This document shows positions 17,657-27,225 of a stretch of 48,589 nucleotides of DNA, piece by piece. The translations under genes and the position numbers were made by a program. Numbering within the stretch: the stretch's first letter is position 1; every line of letters begins with the position of its first letter. Source of the stretch: Candidatus Limosilactobacillus intestinigallinarum. GTDB taxonomy: Bacteria > Bacillota > Bacilli > Lactobacillales > Lactobacillaceae. The notes under the pieces are model-generated. The model saw nothing but the letters and a program-made list of their open reading frames with translations. It searched no databases and was not told where the DNA came from. Location: positions 66,373-114,961 of the forward strand of contig DXAA01000013.1 in assembly GCA_019117285.1 (NCBI GenBank). Reading direction: 5' to 3'.

Positions 17657-18358
17657 ATGATCAATGAACTACAAGACTACCTGGCCAAGGAATTTGATAT
17701 TCATTTTGATGATCCGGCACTGCTGGCCGAGGCCTTTACCCAGGCTTCATACGTCAACGAGCACCCCAATCAGAATCTGAAGTTCTACGAGCGGATCGAA
17801 TTTCTTGGCGATGCCGTGTTGGAACTGATTGTTTCAGAATATATCTACAAGCGCTATCCTGAACTGCCCCAGGGGAAACTGACCCGGCTGCGGGCAGCGA
17901 TGGTCTGCGAGGACAGTTTCTCTAAGTTTGCTAAGGAGTGCCACTTTGACCAGTACATTCGCCTGGGCAAGGGGGAGGAGAAGGCCGGTGCTCGCCAGCG
18001 TCCCGGCTTGCTCTGTGACATCTTCGAATCCTTCGTCGGGGCTCTCTACCTCGACCAGGGCCGGCCAGCCGTGGAGAAGTTTGTCCGGCGGGTGATCTTC
18101 CCGAAGCTAGATATGGGCTGGTTCGACCACGCCGTCGATGCCAAGACCAGCCTGCAGGAGTACCTGCAGCGGGATGGCGACGTCAAGATTGAATACCACC
18201 TCCTTGACGAGACCGGGACCGAGAACGACCCCGAGTTTCACGTCAACGTGATGGTGGACGGGAAAGTGGTTGCCGACGGGCATGGTTCCTCGAAGAAGCA
18301 TGCCGAGATGCAGGCGGCTCAGAACGCCCTGAACAAGTTACGCAAGCACAGCAATTAA
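17657..18358 (+). CDS. rnc: Ribonuclease III
   Basis: RNase III cuts double-stranded RNA in rRNA precursors and mRNAs. The 233-residue protein has the catalytic endonuclease domain (about 1-155) with the signature ERIEFLGDAVLELIVSEY and the second acidic cluster CDIFESFVGALYLDQG, then the dsRNA-binding domain starting at DAKTSLQEYLQ and ending in the K-K-H-A-E-M-Q-A-A helix. SD GAAAGGAAAG. It is followed by smc 24 bases downstream; rnc-smc-ftsY is the conserved Firmicutes cluster. Confidence 0.97.
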   Translation: MINELQDYLAKEFDIHFDDPALLAEAFTQASYVNEHPNQNLKFYERIEFLGDAVLELIVSEYIYKRYPELPQGKLTRLRAAMVCEDSFSKFAKECHFDQYIRLGKGEEKAGARQRPGLLCDIFESFVGALYLDQGRPAVEKFVRRVIFPKLDMGWFDHAVDAKTSLQEYLQRDGDVKIEYHLLDETGTENDPEFHVNVMVDGKVVADGHGSSKKHAEMQAAQNALNKLRKHSN

Positions 18359-18382
18359 TTTTTTAGGTGAGTGAAAGCGACA

Positions 18383-21300
18383 ATGCAGTTATTGTCTTTA
18401 ACGTTAGACGGCTTCAAGTCGTTTGCCCAGAAGACCACGATCAAGTTTGAACCGGGGATGACCGGGATCATCGGCCCTAACGGCAGCGGCAAGAGCAACA
18501 TCATCGAGGCGATCCGCTGGGTGATGGGGGAGCAGTCAGCCCGGCACCTGCGTGGTGACAAGATGGCCGACGTGATCTTCAACGGGGCCGCGGACCGGGC
18601 GCCGCTGAACCGGGCGGTGGTTTCGATCACCCTGGACAACAGCGACCACTACCTGGCCAGTGATTTCCGGGAATTAAAAATCACCCGTAAACTCTACCGT
18701 AACGGGGACAGTGAGTACCTGATCAACGGTCAGAAGGTACGCTTGAAGGACATCACCGACCTCTTTATCGACTCGGGCCTGGGCCGGGAATCATTCTCGA
18801 TCATCTCCCAGGGCCGGGTAGCCGCGGTCTTCAACGGGAAACCGGAGGACCGGCGGGGGATCATCGAGACGGTGGCCGGGGTGGCCAAGTACAAGCAAAA
18901 CAAGGCGACCGCCGAGAAGCGACTGAGCGTCACGATGGACAACCTCAACCGGGTCAACGACATCATCAGCGAGCTCTCCCGGCAGCTGGAACCGCTGGCC
19001 GACGAGAGTGCCCTGGCCAAGGACTACCTCGAGCAGAAGAAACAGTTCGACCTCCTCGACCGGACCCAGACCGTCCGTCAGTACGACCGGGAGCGGGCTC
19101 ACTTCGCCCAGGTCCAGGCCAAACAGCAGCAGACCGTCAAGCTGGTGGCTGACTACCAGGCCCAGCAGGCCCAGGTTGACGCCGCATTGACCAAGCTAAA
19201 GCAGCGCCGGGCCACCCTGCTCAAGCAGAAGGATGCGGCCCAGCAGGCGATCCTGGCCCAGACGGAGAAAATCGCCCAACTGAAGAACCAGCAGTCGATG
19301 TCCTCCATGAAGCATGACCAGCAGGTGGCCGACCAGCATCGGCTCAACGACCAGGCGGCCCAGCTGCGTGATCAGCTGCAGGCGGCCCAACAGGCCGAAC
19401 AGGAGGCACGTGATCAGCTGGCGGCCCACCAGCATGAGATGGCCCAGCGCCAGGCTGACTACGACGCGGCCCAGCAGATGAGTAACGCCGAACGGATCGC
19501 GGCCCTGAACAAGCAGCTGGGGGACTTGCGCAACCAGCAGATCAACCTGATGCAGGAGTTGACGACGGTGCACAACCAGCAGGCCTTCTTGAAGCGGAGT
19601 CACGAGCAACGACTCAGCCAACAGAACCAGAACAGTAGTGAGCTCCAGGAGAAGCAGGCCCAGCAAGCCCAACTGCGTGAACAGCAACAGCAACAAACTC
19701 AGGAGCAAGACCGCCTGAACCAACGGGTGGCCCAGCTCCAGACCCAGGTGACCAGCCTGAACCAGCAGCTGGCAGCCACCAGCCAGCAGTACCAGCAGGC
19801 CCAACGTGACTGGTACGCGGCCCTCGGGGACGTGCACTCCACCAAGTCCCGGATCAAGAACTACCGGGCGATGAGCGAGGAATACGCCGGTTACTACCAG
19901 GGGGTCCGGACGGTTCTGCAGAAGCGGCAGGACTTCCCGGGTCTGGCGGGACCGGTCAGCGAACTCTTCGACGTGCCCGCCAAGCTGACGACGGCCATCG
20001 AGACGGTCCTCGGCGGCCAGCTGCAGCAACTGGTGGTTGACCGGCAGGCGACCGGGAAGCAGATCATCAACTACTTGGTCCAGCACCGGGGTGGTCGGGC
20101 AACCATCCTGCCATTGGACACCCTGATCCAGCGCCGGCCCGCCAATGCCTGGGGCCAAGTGGCCAAACTTCCCGGGGTCGTCGGCCGGGCCGTCGACCTG
20201 ATCGACTTTGATCCCCGCTTCCAGGTGGTGGCCAACTACCTACTCGGCAACACGGTGGTGGCCGATAACCTCGACCACGCCACCGCAATTTCCCGGGCGG
20301 GCCACCACCAACTTCGGGTGGTTACCCTGGATGGCCAGCTGATCAACGCCAGTGGGGCCATGACCGGTGGGGCCAACCGCCACCGCCAGCATGGCCTTCT
20401 GACCCAGAAGCAGCTCGGTAAACAACTGACGGACCTCCTTCACCAGCAGGAGAGCCAGGTCAGCCAGGCCGAGCAGCGGGTGGCCGACCTGAAGCAGCAG
20501 CATGACGATCAGGGCCAGCAATTGGCGACCCTGCAGAATCAGCTCCACACGGCCCAGCTTGACCAGCACGCGGCCCAGTCGCAGCTGGAAATCCTGGCCG
20601 GCCGGCTCCAGGACTTCGAGCGCCAGATTCAGGCCCTCCAGTCCCAGGCCAACCAACAAGGGGACCAGGTTAAGAGCGATCAGGACCAGGTTGCCCAACT
20701 GAAGAAGAAGGAAGACGCGGTGGCCCACCGTCAGCAGGCCACCGAACAATCAATCAATCAGCTGACCACGCAGATTCACGACCTGGAGACCAATGCCTCA
20801 GCCCAGAACGAACAGCTCCACCAGATGGAGCAGTGGCTGGCGGTGGCCGCCGAACGTCGGCAGCAGTTCCAACGCCAGCTGACGGCGGCGACCCAGACAG
20901 TCACTGCCACCCGCGATGCCCTGACCCAGGTCCAGCAGCAGCTGACGGCCCTCCAGCAGGCGATGACGGATGAATCAACCACGGCCGCCAGTCAGGCGGC
21001 CCTGCAGACAGCCGAGGATCAGTTGGCGACGACCAAGCAGCGGGTGGAACAATTTGACCAGCAGCTAGCCAGCCTGGCCGATGACCTAGCCGTCCAGGAG
21101 GACCAACACCAACGGACGGCGGCCCTCCAGCAGGCGGCCAGTGATGACGCCAGTGACCTCAAGGCCCAGCAGGTACGTAGCGAGGGGCGGTTAGACCAGC
21201 TCCTCAACCACCTGAGCGAGCAGTATGAGATGACCATCGATGCGGCCCGTCAGGGGGTCAGTGACCTGGCTGACGACCAACTTGCCCGTCAGCTGAAGCT

Positions 21301-21943
21301 GTTGCGGCGGGGACTGGCCGAACTTGGCGACGTCAATGTCGGCTCGATTGCCGAATATGACCGGGTCAAGGAGCACTATGACTTCCTCAAGGGCCAGCAG
21401 GATGACCTCCTGGCGGCCCGCAAACAGCTCAACCAGACAATGGGCGAGATGGATAGCCAGGTCGAACAACGCTTCACCCGGACCTTCAAGCAGGTGTCGG
21501 CGGCCTTTGACGAGACCTTCAAGCAGATCTTCGGCGGTGGTCAGGCTAAACTGGTTCTGACCGATCCGGACCATCTCCTGACGACCGGAATCGACATCAT
21601 GGCCCAGCCGCCGGGTAAGAAGAACCAGCACCTGAGCCTCCTCTCTGGGGGGGAGCGGGCCCTGACTGCCATCACCCTCCTGTTTGCGATCCTGAAGGTC
21701 CGGCCGGTCCCGTTTGCGATCTTAGACGAGCCCGAGGCGGCCCTCGACGAGGTCAACGTGCAGCGTTTTGCCCAGTACCTGAACCGCTTCGGCAAGACCG
21801 GGCCCCAGTTCATCGTCATCACCCACCGGAAGGGAACGATGATGGGGGCCGACGTCCTGTACGGGGTCACCATGCAGGAGTCCGGGGTCTCCAAGATGGT
21901 CTCGGTCGATGTGGTTGATACAATGAATGAAAAAGGAAACTAG
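18383..21943 (+). CDS. smc: Chromosome partition protein SMC
   Basis: SMC is the condensin ATPase that organises the nucleoid with ScpA and ScpB. I choose ATG 18383 (1186 aa): the product starts MQLLSLTLDGFKSFAQKT like other SMCs, and AGGTGAG lies 11 bases upstream. The earlier GTG at 18371 overlaps that SD. Walker A is GPNGSGKSNIIEAIRWV; the signature is LSLLSGGERALTAITLLF and Walker B is FAILDEPEAALDEVNV. Two long coiled-coil arms flank a hinge at about 510-670 (including FPGLAGPVSELFDVPAKL and ASGAMTGGANRH). The arms are extremely glutamine-rich (many QQ runs), unlike the Lys/Glu-rich arms of B. subtilis SMC. No frameshift seen. Confidence 0.97.
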   Translation: MQLLSLTLDGFKSFAQKTTIKFEPGMTGIIGPNGSGKSNIIEAIRWVMGEQSARHLRGDKMADVIFNGAADRAPLNRAVVSITLDNSDHYLASDFRELKITRKLYRNGDSEYLINGQKVRLKDITDLFIDSGLGRESFSIISQGRVAAVFNGKPEDRRGIIETVAGVAKYKQNKATAEKRLSVTMDNLNRVNDIISELSRQLEPLADESALAKDYLEQKKQFDLLDRTQTVRQYDRERAHFAQVQAKQQQTVKLVADYQAQQAQVDAALTKLKQRRATLLKQKDAAQQAILAQTEKIAQLKNQQSMSSMKHDQQVADQHRLNDQAAQLRDQLQAAQQAEQEARDQLAAHQHEMAQRQADYDAAQQMSNAERIAALNKQLGDLRNQQINLMQELTTVHNQQAFLKRSHEQRLSQQNQNSSELQEKQAQQAQLREQQQQQTQEQDRLNQRVAQLQTQVTSLNQQLAATSQQYQQAQRDWYAALGDVHSTKSRIKNYRAMSEEYAGYYQGVRTVLQKRQDFPGLAGPVSELFDVPAKLTTAIETVLGGQLQQLVVDRQATGKQIINYLVQHRGGRATILPLDTLIQRRPANAWGQVAKLPGVVGRAVDLIDFDPRFQVVANYLLGNTVVADNLDHATAISRAGHHQLRVVTLDGQLINASGAMTGGANRHRQHGLLTQKQLGKQLTDLLHQQESQVSQAEQRVADLKQQHDDQGQQLATLQNQLHTAQLDQHAAQSQLEILAGRLQDFERQIQALQSQANQQGDQVKSDQDQVAQLKKKEDAVAHRQQATEQSINQLTTQIHDLETNASAQNEQLHQMEQWLAVAAERRQQFQRQLTAATQTVTATRDALTQVQQQLTALQQAMTDESTTAASQAALQTAEDQLATTKQRVEQFDQQLASLADDLAVQEDQHQRTAALQQAASDDASDLKAQQVRSEGRLDQLLNHLSEQYEMTIDAARQGVSDLADDQLARQLKLLRRGLAELGDVNVGSIAEYDRVKEHYDFLKGQQDDLLAARKQLNQTMGEMDSQVEQRFTRTFKQVSAAFDETFKQIFGGGQAKLVLTDPDHLLTTGIDIMAQPPGKKNQHLSLLSGGERALTAITLLFAILKVRPVPFAILDEPEAALDEVNVQRFAQYLNRFGKTGPQFIVITHRKGTMMGADVLYGVTMQESGVSKMVSVDVVDTMNEKGN

Positions 21944-21958
21944 AAGAAGGTGTAAAGA

Positions 21959-23446
21959 ATGGGATTATTTGATATTTTCCGCCGGCACAAGAAGAAGGCC
22001 CAACCAGCTAGCGAAGCCAGTGCTCCTGAGAGTACGGCGACCAGTCAGGCTGAACAAGCGACCGTGCCCGCACAATCAACGACCCCGGCTGAATCGGCCG
22101 TAAATGCGGCGCCAACCATGCCGGCCAGCGAGCCGGAAAGCAGTGCGGCAGAAAGCACGGCTAGTGAAACTCCCACTGAGGAGGTGGCCAGTGCCCAATC
22201 AACGCAACCAAGTGAACCGGCCCCGTCAACTGCGGCAGGGCAATCAGCTGAGCAAACTCAGCCAACGGCAGCCACGCAACCGACGGCGGCTTCACAGGCC
22301 ACCAGTGAGCAGCCCAGTCAACCGGCTGAGCGTGCCCAAACAACGGTTACTGATGAGGCAGCTAGCGAATCTACGGCACCGGTGAGTGAACCAGCTTCCG
22401 CAAGTGAAGTGGCCAGTGAAGAGAATGAAGAAGTTGCGTCCGCCAGCAGCGATTCTGCGGCGCCAACCAGTGAGGAGCCAGCCAGTGAGTCCACGGTGGC
22501 CGATGACCAGACCGTCAAGAAGTATGACCGTGGCCTGGCCAAGTCCCGGACCGGCTTTGGGGCCCGGCTCAACCGTTTCCTGGCCAACTTCCGCCACGTC
22601 GACGAGGACTTCTTCGACGACCTTGAGGACATGCTGATCGAGTCGGATGTCGGCTATGACATGGCGATGAAGCTCAGCGACGAGCTCCGGGAAGAGGTTA
22701 AGCTGGAGAACGCCAAGAGTAAGCAGGACGTCTCCAACGTCATCATCGAGAAGATGGTTGACCTCTACGACGCGGCCGGCAAGGACGAGAACCCGGACCT
22801 CAACATGGCGGCGGCAGGCCCAACGGTAATCATGTTCGTCGGGGTCAACGGGGCCGGGAAGACGACCACCATCGGGAAGATGGCGGCCCGCTTCAAGAAG
22901 CAGGGCAAGAAGGTCCTGCTGGCGGCCGCCGATACCTTCCGGGCCGGGGCGACCGAGCAGCTGGACGTTTGGGCCAAGCGTGACGGGGTTGATATTGTCA
23001 CCGGGCCAGAAAACGGTGATCCAGCCGCGGTTGTCTTTGACGCGGTTAAAAAGGCCAAGCAGGAGGACTACGACATCCTCTTCGTCGACACGGCCGGCCG
23101 GCTGCAGAACAAGGTCAACCTGATGAAGGAGCTGGCCAAGATGAAGCGGATCCTGACCCGGGAGATCCCGGACGCGCCGCATGAGGTTCTGCTGGTCCTG
23201 GACGCCACGACCGGGCAGAACGCCTTGAACCAGGCCAAGCTCTTCAAACAGAGCACCGACGTCACCGGGATCGTCCTGACCAAGCTTGACGGGACCGCCC
23301 GCGGGGGGATCGTCCTGGCCATCAGAAACGAACTGCACCTGCCGGTCAAGTACGTCGGCCTTGGTGAACAGGTGGACGACCTGCAGAAGTTCGACGCCAG
23401 CGACTTCGTCTACGGCCTCTTCAAGGGTCTGGTGGACGTCGATTAG
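21959..23446 (+). CDS. ftsY: Signal recognition particle receptor FtsY
   Basis: FtsY is the membrane-docking GTPase for SRP-ribosome complexes. The 495-residue protein has three parts: a short basic start (MGLFDIFRRHKKKAQ) that may touch the membrane; a low-complexity region at about 14-182 made almost only of Ala, Ser, Thr, Glu, Gln and Pro; and the NG GTPase domain with GVNGAGKTTTIGK (from Gly295), DTAGRLQ, TKLDGTARGG and GLGEQVDDLQKFD. The E. coli protein also has a long acidic A domain, whereas B. subtilis FtsY is short, so this insert is a lineage feature. SD AGAAGGTG. Operon: smc-ftsY-ylxM-ffh. Confidence 0.96.
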   Translation: MGLFDIFRRHKKKAQPASEASAPESTATSQAEQATVPAQSTTPAESAVNAAPTMPASEPESSAAESTASETPTEEVASAQSTQPSEPAPSTAAGQSAEQTQPTAATQPTAASQATSEQPSQPAERAQTTVTDEAASESTAPVSEPASASEVASEENEEVASASSDSAAPTSEEPASESTVADDQTVKKYDRGLAKSRTGFGARLNRFLANFRHVDEDFFDDLEDMLIESDVGYDMAMKLSDELREEVKLENAKSKQDVSNVIIEKMVDLYDAAGKDENPDLNMAAAGPTVIMFVGVNGAGKTTTIGKMAARFKKQGKKVLLAAADTFRAGATEQLDVWAKRDGVDIVTGPENGDPAAVVFDAVKKAKQEDYDILFVDTAGRLQNKVNLMKELAKMKRILTREIPDAPHEVLLVLDATTGQNALNQAKLFKQSTDVTGIVLTKLDGTARGGIVLAIRNELHLPVKYVGLGEQVDDLQKFDASDFVYGLFKGLVDVD

Positions 23447-23461
23447 GCAAGGTGAGATAGT

Positions 23462-23803
23462 ATGGAAATCGAGAAGAACTACCGGATCAATTCCCTGTTT
23501 GAGTTTTACCAGCCCCTGTTGACCAAGAAACAAAACGAGTACCTGGACCTCTACTACGGGAACGACTACTCGCTCGGTGAGATCGCCGAGAACTTCAACA
23601 TCAGTCGGCAGGCGGTCTACGATAACATCAAGCGGACCGAGAACATCCTCGAGAGCTACGAGGCCAAGTTGCACCTGTATGCAGAGTTTCAGGCCCGGAA
23701 CAAGCAGGCCGACGAGATCCAGCAGTACGTACGCACACACTACCCGGATGACGCCCGGCTCAATGAACTGGTGGGCCATCTGGAAAGCTTGGAGGAAGAA
23801 TAG
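23462..23803 (+). CDS. ylxM: YlxM/p13 family DNA-binding protein (SRP-associated)
   Basis: A 113-residue UPF0122 protein with a sigma-70 region 4-like helix-turn-helix: [19 protein letters not shown], then [20 protein letters not shown]. YlxM homologues have been reported to bind SRP components and modulate FtsY/Ffh GTPase activity in streptococci; otherwise the role is poorly defined. It sits 15 bases after ftsY and 3 bases before ffh, and the ffh SD (GGAGGAAG) lies in its last codons, so expression is coupled to the SRP GTPases. Confidence 0.92.
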   Translation: MEIEKNYRINSLFEFYQPLLTKKQNEYLDLYYGNDYSLGEIAENFNISRQAVYDNIKRTENILESYEAKLHLYAEFQARNKQADEIQQYVRTHYPDDARLNELVGHLESLEEE

Positions 23804-23806
23804 CAA

Positions 23807-25252
23807 ATGGCATTTGAAGGATTAACGGAACGCCTGCAAAAGGCGATGGAAAAACTACGGCGTAAGCCCAAGGTTACGGAGGCCGACCTCCGGGAAACCA
23901 TGCGGGAGATCCGCCTGGCCCTCCTGGAAGCCGACGTTAACTTTGCGGTCGTCAAGGACTTTGTAAAGCAGGTCCGGACCAAGGCCGCCGGGGCCGAGGT
24001 TCTCAAGGGACTGAACCCCGCCCAGCAGATCGTCAAGATCGTTAACGACCAGCTGACTGAACTGATGGGGGAGGAGGCCGTGCCACTCAACAAGGCCGCC
24101 CACATCCCAACCGTCATCATGATGGTCGGGCTCCAGGGGGCCGGGAAGACGACCACGGCCGGCAAGCTGGCCCTGCGCCTCAAGAACGAGAATCACGCCC
24201 GGCCGCTGTTCATTGCGGCCGACGTCTACCGGCCAGCCGCCATCACCCAGCTGCAGCAGGTGGCCGACCAAATTGACGTCCCGGTCTTCGAGAAGGGGAC
24301 CGACGAAGATCCCGTCGAGATTGTCCGTCAGGGGATGGAAGTCGCTAAGCAAAACCATAACGACTACGTGATCATCGATACGGCCGGTCGGCTTCAGATT
24401 GATGAGCAGCTGATGGATGAATTAGCTAACATCAAGGAGCTGGTTCACCCGGACGAAATTCTCCTGGTGATCGATGCGATGACCGGGCAGAACGCGGTCA
24501 ACACCGCCCAGGGCTTCGACGACAAGCTCGACATCACCGGGGTCGTGCTGACCAAGCTCGATGGTGACACCCGTGGTGGGGCCGCCATGTCAATCCGGGC
24601 GGTCACCGGTAAGCCGATCAAGTTCGTCGGTGAAGGAGAAAAGATGGAAGATCTCGACGTCTTCCACCCCGACCGGATGGCCTCACGGATTCTGGGCATG
24701 GGGGACATGATGACCCTGATCGAAAAGGCCCAGAAGAACTTCGATGAGGAACAGGCCCAGGAGACCATGGACAAGATGCGGGAGAACACGTTTGACTACA
24801 ACGACTTCCTCGCCCAGATGGACCAGGTCACCAAGATGGGGCCACTGGAGAACATCCTCAAGATGATGCCGGGGATGGCCAACAACCCGGCGCTCAAGAA
24901 CGTCAACCTCGATCCGAAGCAGTTTGCCCACATCCGGGCGATCGTCCTCTCGATGACCCCGGAGGAACGGGAGAACCCCGACCTGATGAACCCGAGTCGG
25001 CGCCGGCGTCTGGCGGCTGGTTCCGGCCGGCCGATCGTCGAGGTCAACCGGATGATCAAGCAGTTTAACCAGATGCGCAAGATGATGAAGCAGGTCACCA
25101 ACGGGAACATGAGCGGGATGCAGAACCTGTTTGGCGGCCAGATGCCTGGCGGCAAGATGGGGCAGATGGCGATGAACCGGATGGCCCGCAAGATGAAGAA
25201 GGACAAGGCCAAGCGGATCAAGAAGCTTCGGAAGCTGCGCAAGAAACACTAA
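23807..25252 (+). CDS. ffh: Signal recognition particle protein Ffh
   Basis: Ffh binds signal sequences and 4.5S RNA and delivers ribosomes to FtsY. The 481-residue protein has the N domain with ALLEADVNFAVVKDF, the G domain with GLQGAGKTTTAGKLA, DTAGRLQ and TKLDGDTRGGA, the closing GEGEKMEDLDVFHPDRMASR, and the methionine-rich M domain (about 325-435) with PGMANNP and SRRRRLAAGSG, the RNA-binding helix. The tail is very basic (KLRKLRKKH) and Met/Gly-rich before that. The scRNA gene itself is not in the window. rpsP follows after its own promoter. Confidence 0.97.
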   Translation: MAFEGLTERLQKAMEKLRRKPKVTEADLRETMREIRLALLEADVNFAVVKDFVKQVRTKAAGAEVLKGLNPAQQIVKIVNDQLTELMGEEAVPLNKAAHIPTVIMMVGLQGAGKTTTAGKLALRLKNENHARPLFIAADVYRPAAITQLQQVADQIDVPVFEKGTDEDPVEIVRQGMEVAKQNHNDYVIIDTAGRLQIDEQLMDELANIKELVHPDEILLVIDAMTGQNAVNTAQGFDDKLDITGVVLTKLDGDTRGGAAMSIRAVTGKPIKFVGEGEKMEDLDVFHPDRMASRILGMGDMMTLIEKAQKNFDEEQAQETMDKMRENTFDYNDFLAQMDQVTKMGPLENILKMMPGMANNPALKNVNLDPKQFAHIRAIVLSMTPEERENPDLMNPSRRRRLAAGSGRPIVEVNRMIKQFNQMRKMMKQVTNGNMSGMQNLFGGQMPGGKMGQMAMNRMARKMKKDKAKRIKKLRKLRKKH

Positions 25253-25288
25253 TTTCAAGAAAAATTTACGCCTGTCAAGAAAAACTAC

Positions 25289-25317
25289 TTTACATTCCAT
25301 TTGAAGGCTGGTATATT
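25289..25317 (+). promoter_or_regulatory. Promoter of rpsP-khpA
   Basis: TTTACA (25289-25294), exactly 17 bases, TATATT (25312-25317), in an AT-rich gap after ffh. SD AGGGAGGTG precedes the rpsP ATG. Confidence 0.82.
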
Positions 25318-25353
25318 ATTATCTGTTAAAAGAAATCAGGGAGGTGCAAAAGA

Positions 25354-25632
25354 ATGTCCGTTAAAATTCGTTTAAAGCGCATGGGTTCCAAGAAGCGTCC
25401 TTTCTACCGGATTGTTGTCGCTGACTCACGTTCCCCACGTGATGGTCGTTTCATCACTTCATTAGGTACTTACAACCCATTGACTACTCCAAAGGAAGTT
25501 AAGTTCGACGAAGACGCCGTTATGGATTGGTTACAAAAGGGTGCACAACCTTCTGACACTGTTCGTAACATGCTGCAAAAGGCTGGCGTTATGAAGAAGT
25601 TCCACGAAGCTAAGTACGCCGCAAAGAAGTAG
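25354..25632 (+). CDS. rpsP: 30S ribosomal protein S16
   Basis: A 92-residue S16, starting [20 protein letters not shown], with [13 protein letters not shown] and the YNP turn, ending in a lysine-rich tail. Length is normal. The gene uses far more T-ending codons (CGT, GTT, GCT) than the GC-biased neighbours, the pattern of a highly expressed gene. Its own promoter separates it from ffh; khpA begins within 12 bases of the stop, so the two share a message. Confidence 0.97.
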   Translation: MSVKIRLKRMGSKKRPFYRIVVADSRSPRDGRFITSLGTYNPLTTPKEVKFDEDAVMDWLQKGAQPSDTVRNMLQKAGVMKKFHEAKYAAKK

Positions 25633-25644
25633 TGATGAGTGATC

Positions 25645-25905
25645 ATGACCGAGACTGATATCAAAGCGTTGATTCGTAGTTTGGTAACCCCACTTTTACG
25701 ACACCCGGAATCACTTTCGATTACGGTGTCGGACAGTGATCGTTTTCGGCGATACACCGTGAATGTTGATCGCGCAGACGTGGGTCGGCTGATTGGCCGG
25801 CAGGGACACGTCGCTGCGGCACTACGAACGGTTGTCGAGGGCGCACGTTCGCGACGCAGCAACGCCAAGAAGATCCGGTTACTGATTAATGATCATCGAC
25901 ACTAA
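25645..25905 (+). CDS. khpA: KH-domain RNA-binding protein KhpA
   Basis: An 86-residue single KH domain protein. KhpA with KhpB (EloR/Jag) binds RNA and influences cell elongation and division in streptococci and lactobacilli. The core is DVGRLIGRQGHVAAALR with the G-x-x-G loop as G-R-Q-G. I prefer ATG 25645 (MTETDIKALIRSLV); a GTG six bases earlier (25639) is also possible and neither has a strong SD, so translation may be coupled to rpsP. The position between rpsP and rimM is canonical; ylqD is absent. A terminator follows directly. Confidence 0.92.
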   Translation: MTETDIKALIRSLVTPLLRHPESLSITVSDSDRFRRYTVNVDRADVGRLIGRQGHVAAALRTVVEGARSRRSNAKKIRLLINDHRH

Positions 25906-25911
25906 TTAAAA

Positions 25912-25941
25912 AACCTCCCACACCAACCTGTGGGGGGTTTT
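25912..25941 (+). terminator. Terminator after khpA
   Basis: AACCTCCCACA (25912-25922) pairs with TGTGGGGGGTT (25929-25939), one G-U pair, 6-base loop, then TT and a second T run at 25947. It lies only about 20 bases before rimM, so rimM-trmD may depend on read-through or on a promoter I could not identify. Confidence 0.8.
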
Positions 25942-25960
25942 GCCATTTTAGGAGGTAAAC

Positions 25961-26467
25961 ATGGATTTTTATAACGTTGGTAAGATTGTGAATACCCACG
26001 GCATCCGCGGCGAGGTTCGGGTAATGCCGACCACTGACTTTGTCGACGAGCGCTTTGCGGCGGGACAGGACCTCTACCTCGACCGCGCTGGTGACCCGCT
26101 GAAACTGACGGTGGAAGCGGCCCGCCAGCACAAGGGCTTCATCCTGGTGAAGTTTGTCGGTTACGACAACATCAACGACGTCCAGGCCTTCCGCGACCAC
26201 GAGCTGATGGTCAGCGGGGCGGACCAAGAACCGCTGGAAGATGGTCAATACTACTACCACCAGATTATCGGCCTGGCCGTCAAGACGGTCGATGGGGACG
26301 AATTGGGGAAGATCAAGGAGATCCTCTCCCCCGGGGCTAACGATGTCTGGGTCGTCCAGCGGGCCGGCAAGCAGGACCTCCTCCTGCCGGTGATTGATGA
26401 CGTGGTCAAGGATGTTGACCTCGATGCCGGGGTTGTCACAGTTGAATTAATGGAAGGACTAGAATAG
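25961..26467 (+). CDS. rimM: Ribosome maturation factor RimM
   Basis: RimM assists maturation of the 30S head around S19. The 168-residue protein has the N-terminal RimM barrel ([18 protein letters not shown]) and a C-terminal PRC barrel (from about residue 95, with [20 protein letters not shown] and [20 protein letters not shown]). SD TAGGAGGT. The stop overlaps the trmD GTG start by one base (TAGTG), implying coupling. Length is typical. Confidence 0.95.
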   Translation: MDFYNVGKIVNTHGIRGEVRVMPTTDFVDERFAAGQDLYLDRAGDPLKLTVEAARQHKGFILVKFVGYDNINDVQAFRDHELMVSGADQEPLEDGQYYYHQIIGLAVKTVDGDELGKIKEILSPGANDVWVVQRAGKQDLLLPVIDDVVKDVDLDAGVVTVELMEGLE

Positions 26468-27225
26468 TGCGAATTGATATTTTAAGCTTATTCCCAGATA
26501 TGTTTCAGGCGACGCTGGGTGAATCAATCGTCGGGCGGGCCCAGGAGAGCGGCTTCCTCGACATTAACGTCACCGACTTTCGTCAGTACACGACCGACAA
26601 GCACAACCACGTCGACGATGCCCCGTTCGGTGGGGGCGCGGGGATGCTCCTCCAGCCCCAGCCGATCTTTGACGCCATGGCAGCCATCCAGGAGGAGACC
26701 AAGGACACCTATCCGAAGGGGCGGGTGATCCTGATGGACCCAGCCGGGCGACGGTTCGACCAGGACTACGCCCAGGAGCTGGCAATGGAGGATCACCTGA
26801 CCTTCATCTGCGGCCACTACGAGGGCTATGATGAGCGAATCCGCCACCTGGTCACCGACGAGGCCTCCCTGGGGGACTATGTGCTGACCGGGGGCGAGCT
26901 GGCGGCGATGGTGATGATTGACGCCACCGTCCGCTTCGTTCCGGGAGTGCTGGGCAACCAGGCCTCCCCAATGGGTGACTCCTTCAGCAACGGCCTGCTG
27001 GAATTCCCCCAATACACCCGGCCCGCGGACTTCCGGGGGATGAAGGTGCCGGAGGTCTTGACCAGCGGGAACCACCAGAAGATCCGGGAATGGCGGATGC
27101 GTGAGTCCCTGCGGCGGACCCTCCACCGGCGGCCCGACCTCCTAAAGACGGCCAAACTAACCCGGGAGCAGCAACTGATGTTGGAGGACATCAAGCTCGA
27201 AGAAGATCCGGACGTGCCCGACTGA
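26467..27225 (+). CDS. trmD: tRNA (guanine-37-N1)-methyltransferase
   Basis: TrmD makes m1G37 in tRNAs reading CNN codons, preventing +1 frameshifts. The 252-residue SPOUT enzyme starts at GTG 26467 (product begins [14 protein letters not shown]). It has the trefoil-knot motifs [24 protein letters not shown] and [15 protein letters not shown], and the C-terminal helical domain with [11 protein letters not shown]-like [11 protein letters not shown]. The stop overlaps the ATG of the following permease by one base. Usually rplS follows trmD; here a permease has been inserted between them. Confidence 0.97.
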   Translation: MRIDILSLFPDMFQATLGESIVGRAQESGFLDINVTDFRQYTTDKHNHVDDAPFGGGAGMLLQPQPIFDAMAAIQEETKDTYPKGRVILMDPAGRRFDQDYAQELAMEDHLTFICGHYEGYDERIRHLVTDEASLGDYVLTGGELAAMVMIDATVRFVPGVLGNQASPMGDSFSNGLLEFPQYTRPADFRGMKVPEVLTSGNHQKIREWRMRESLRRTLHRRPDLLKTAKLTREQQLMLEDIKLEEDPDVPD

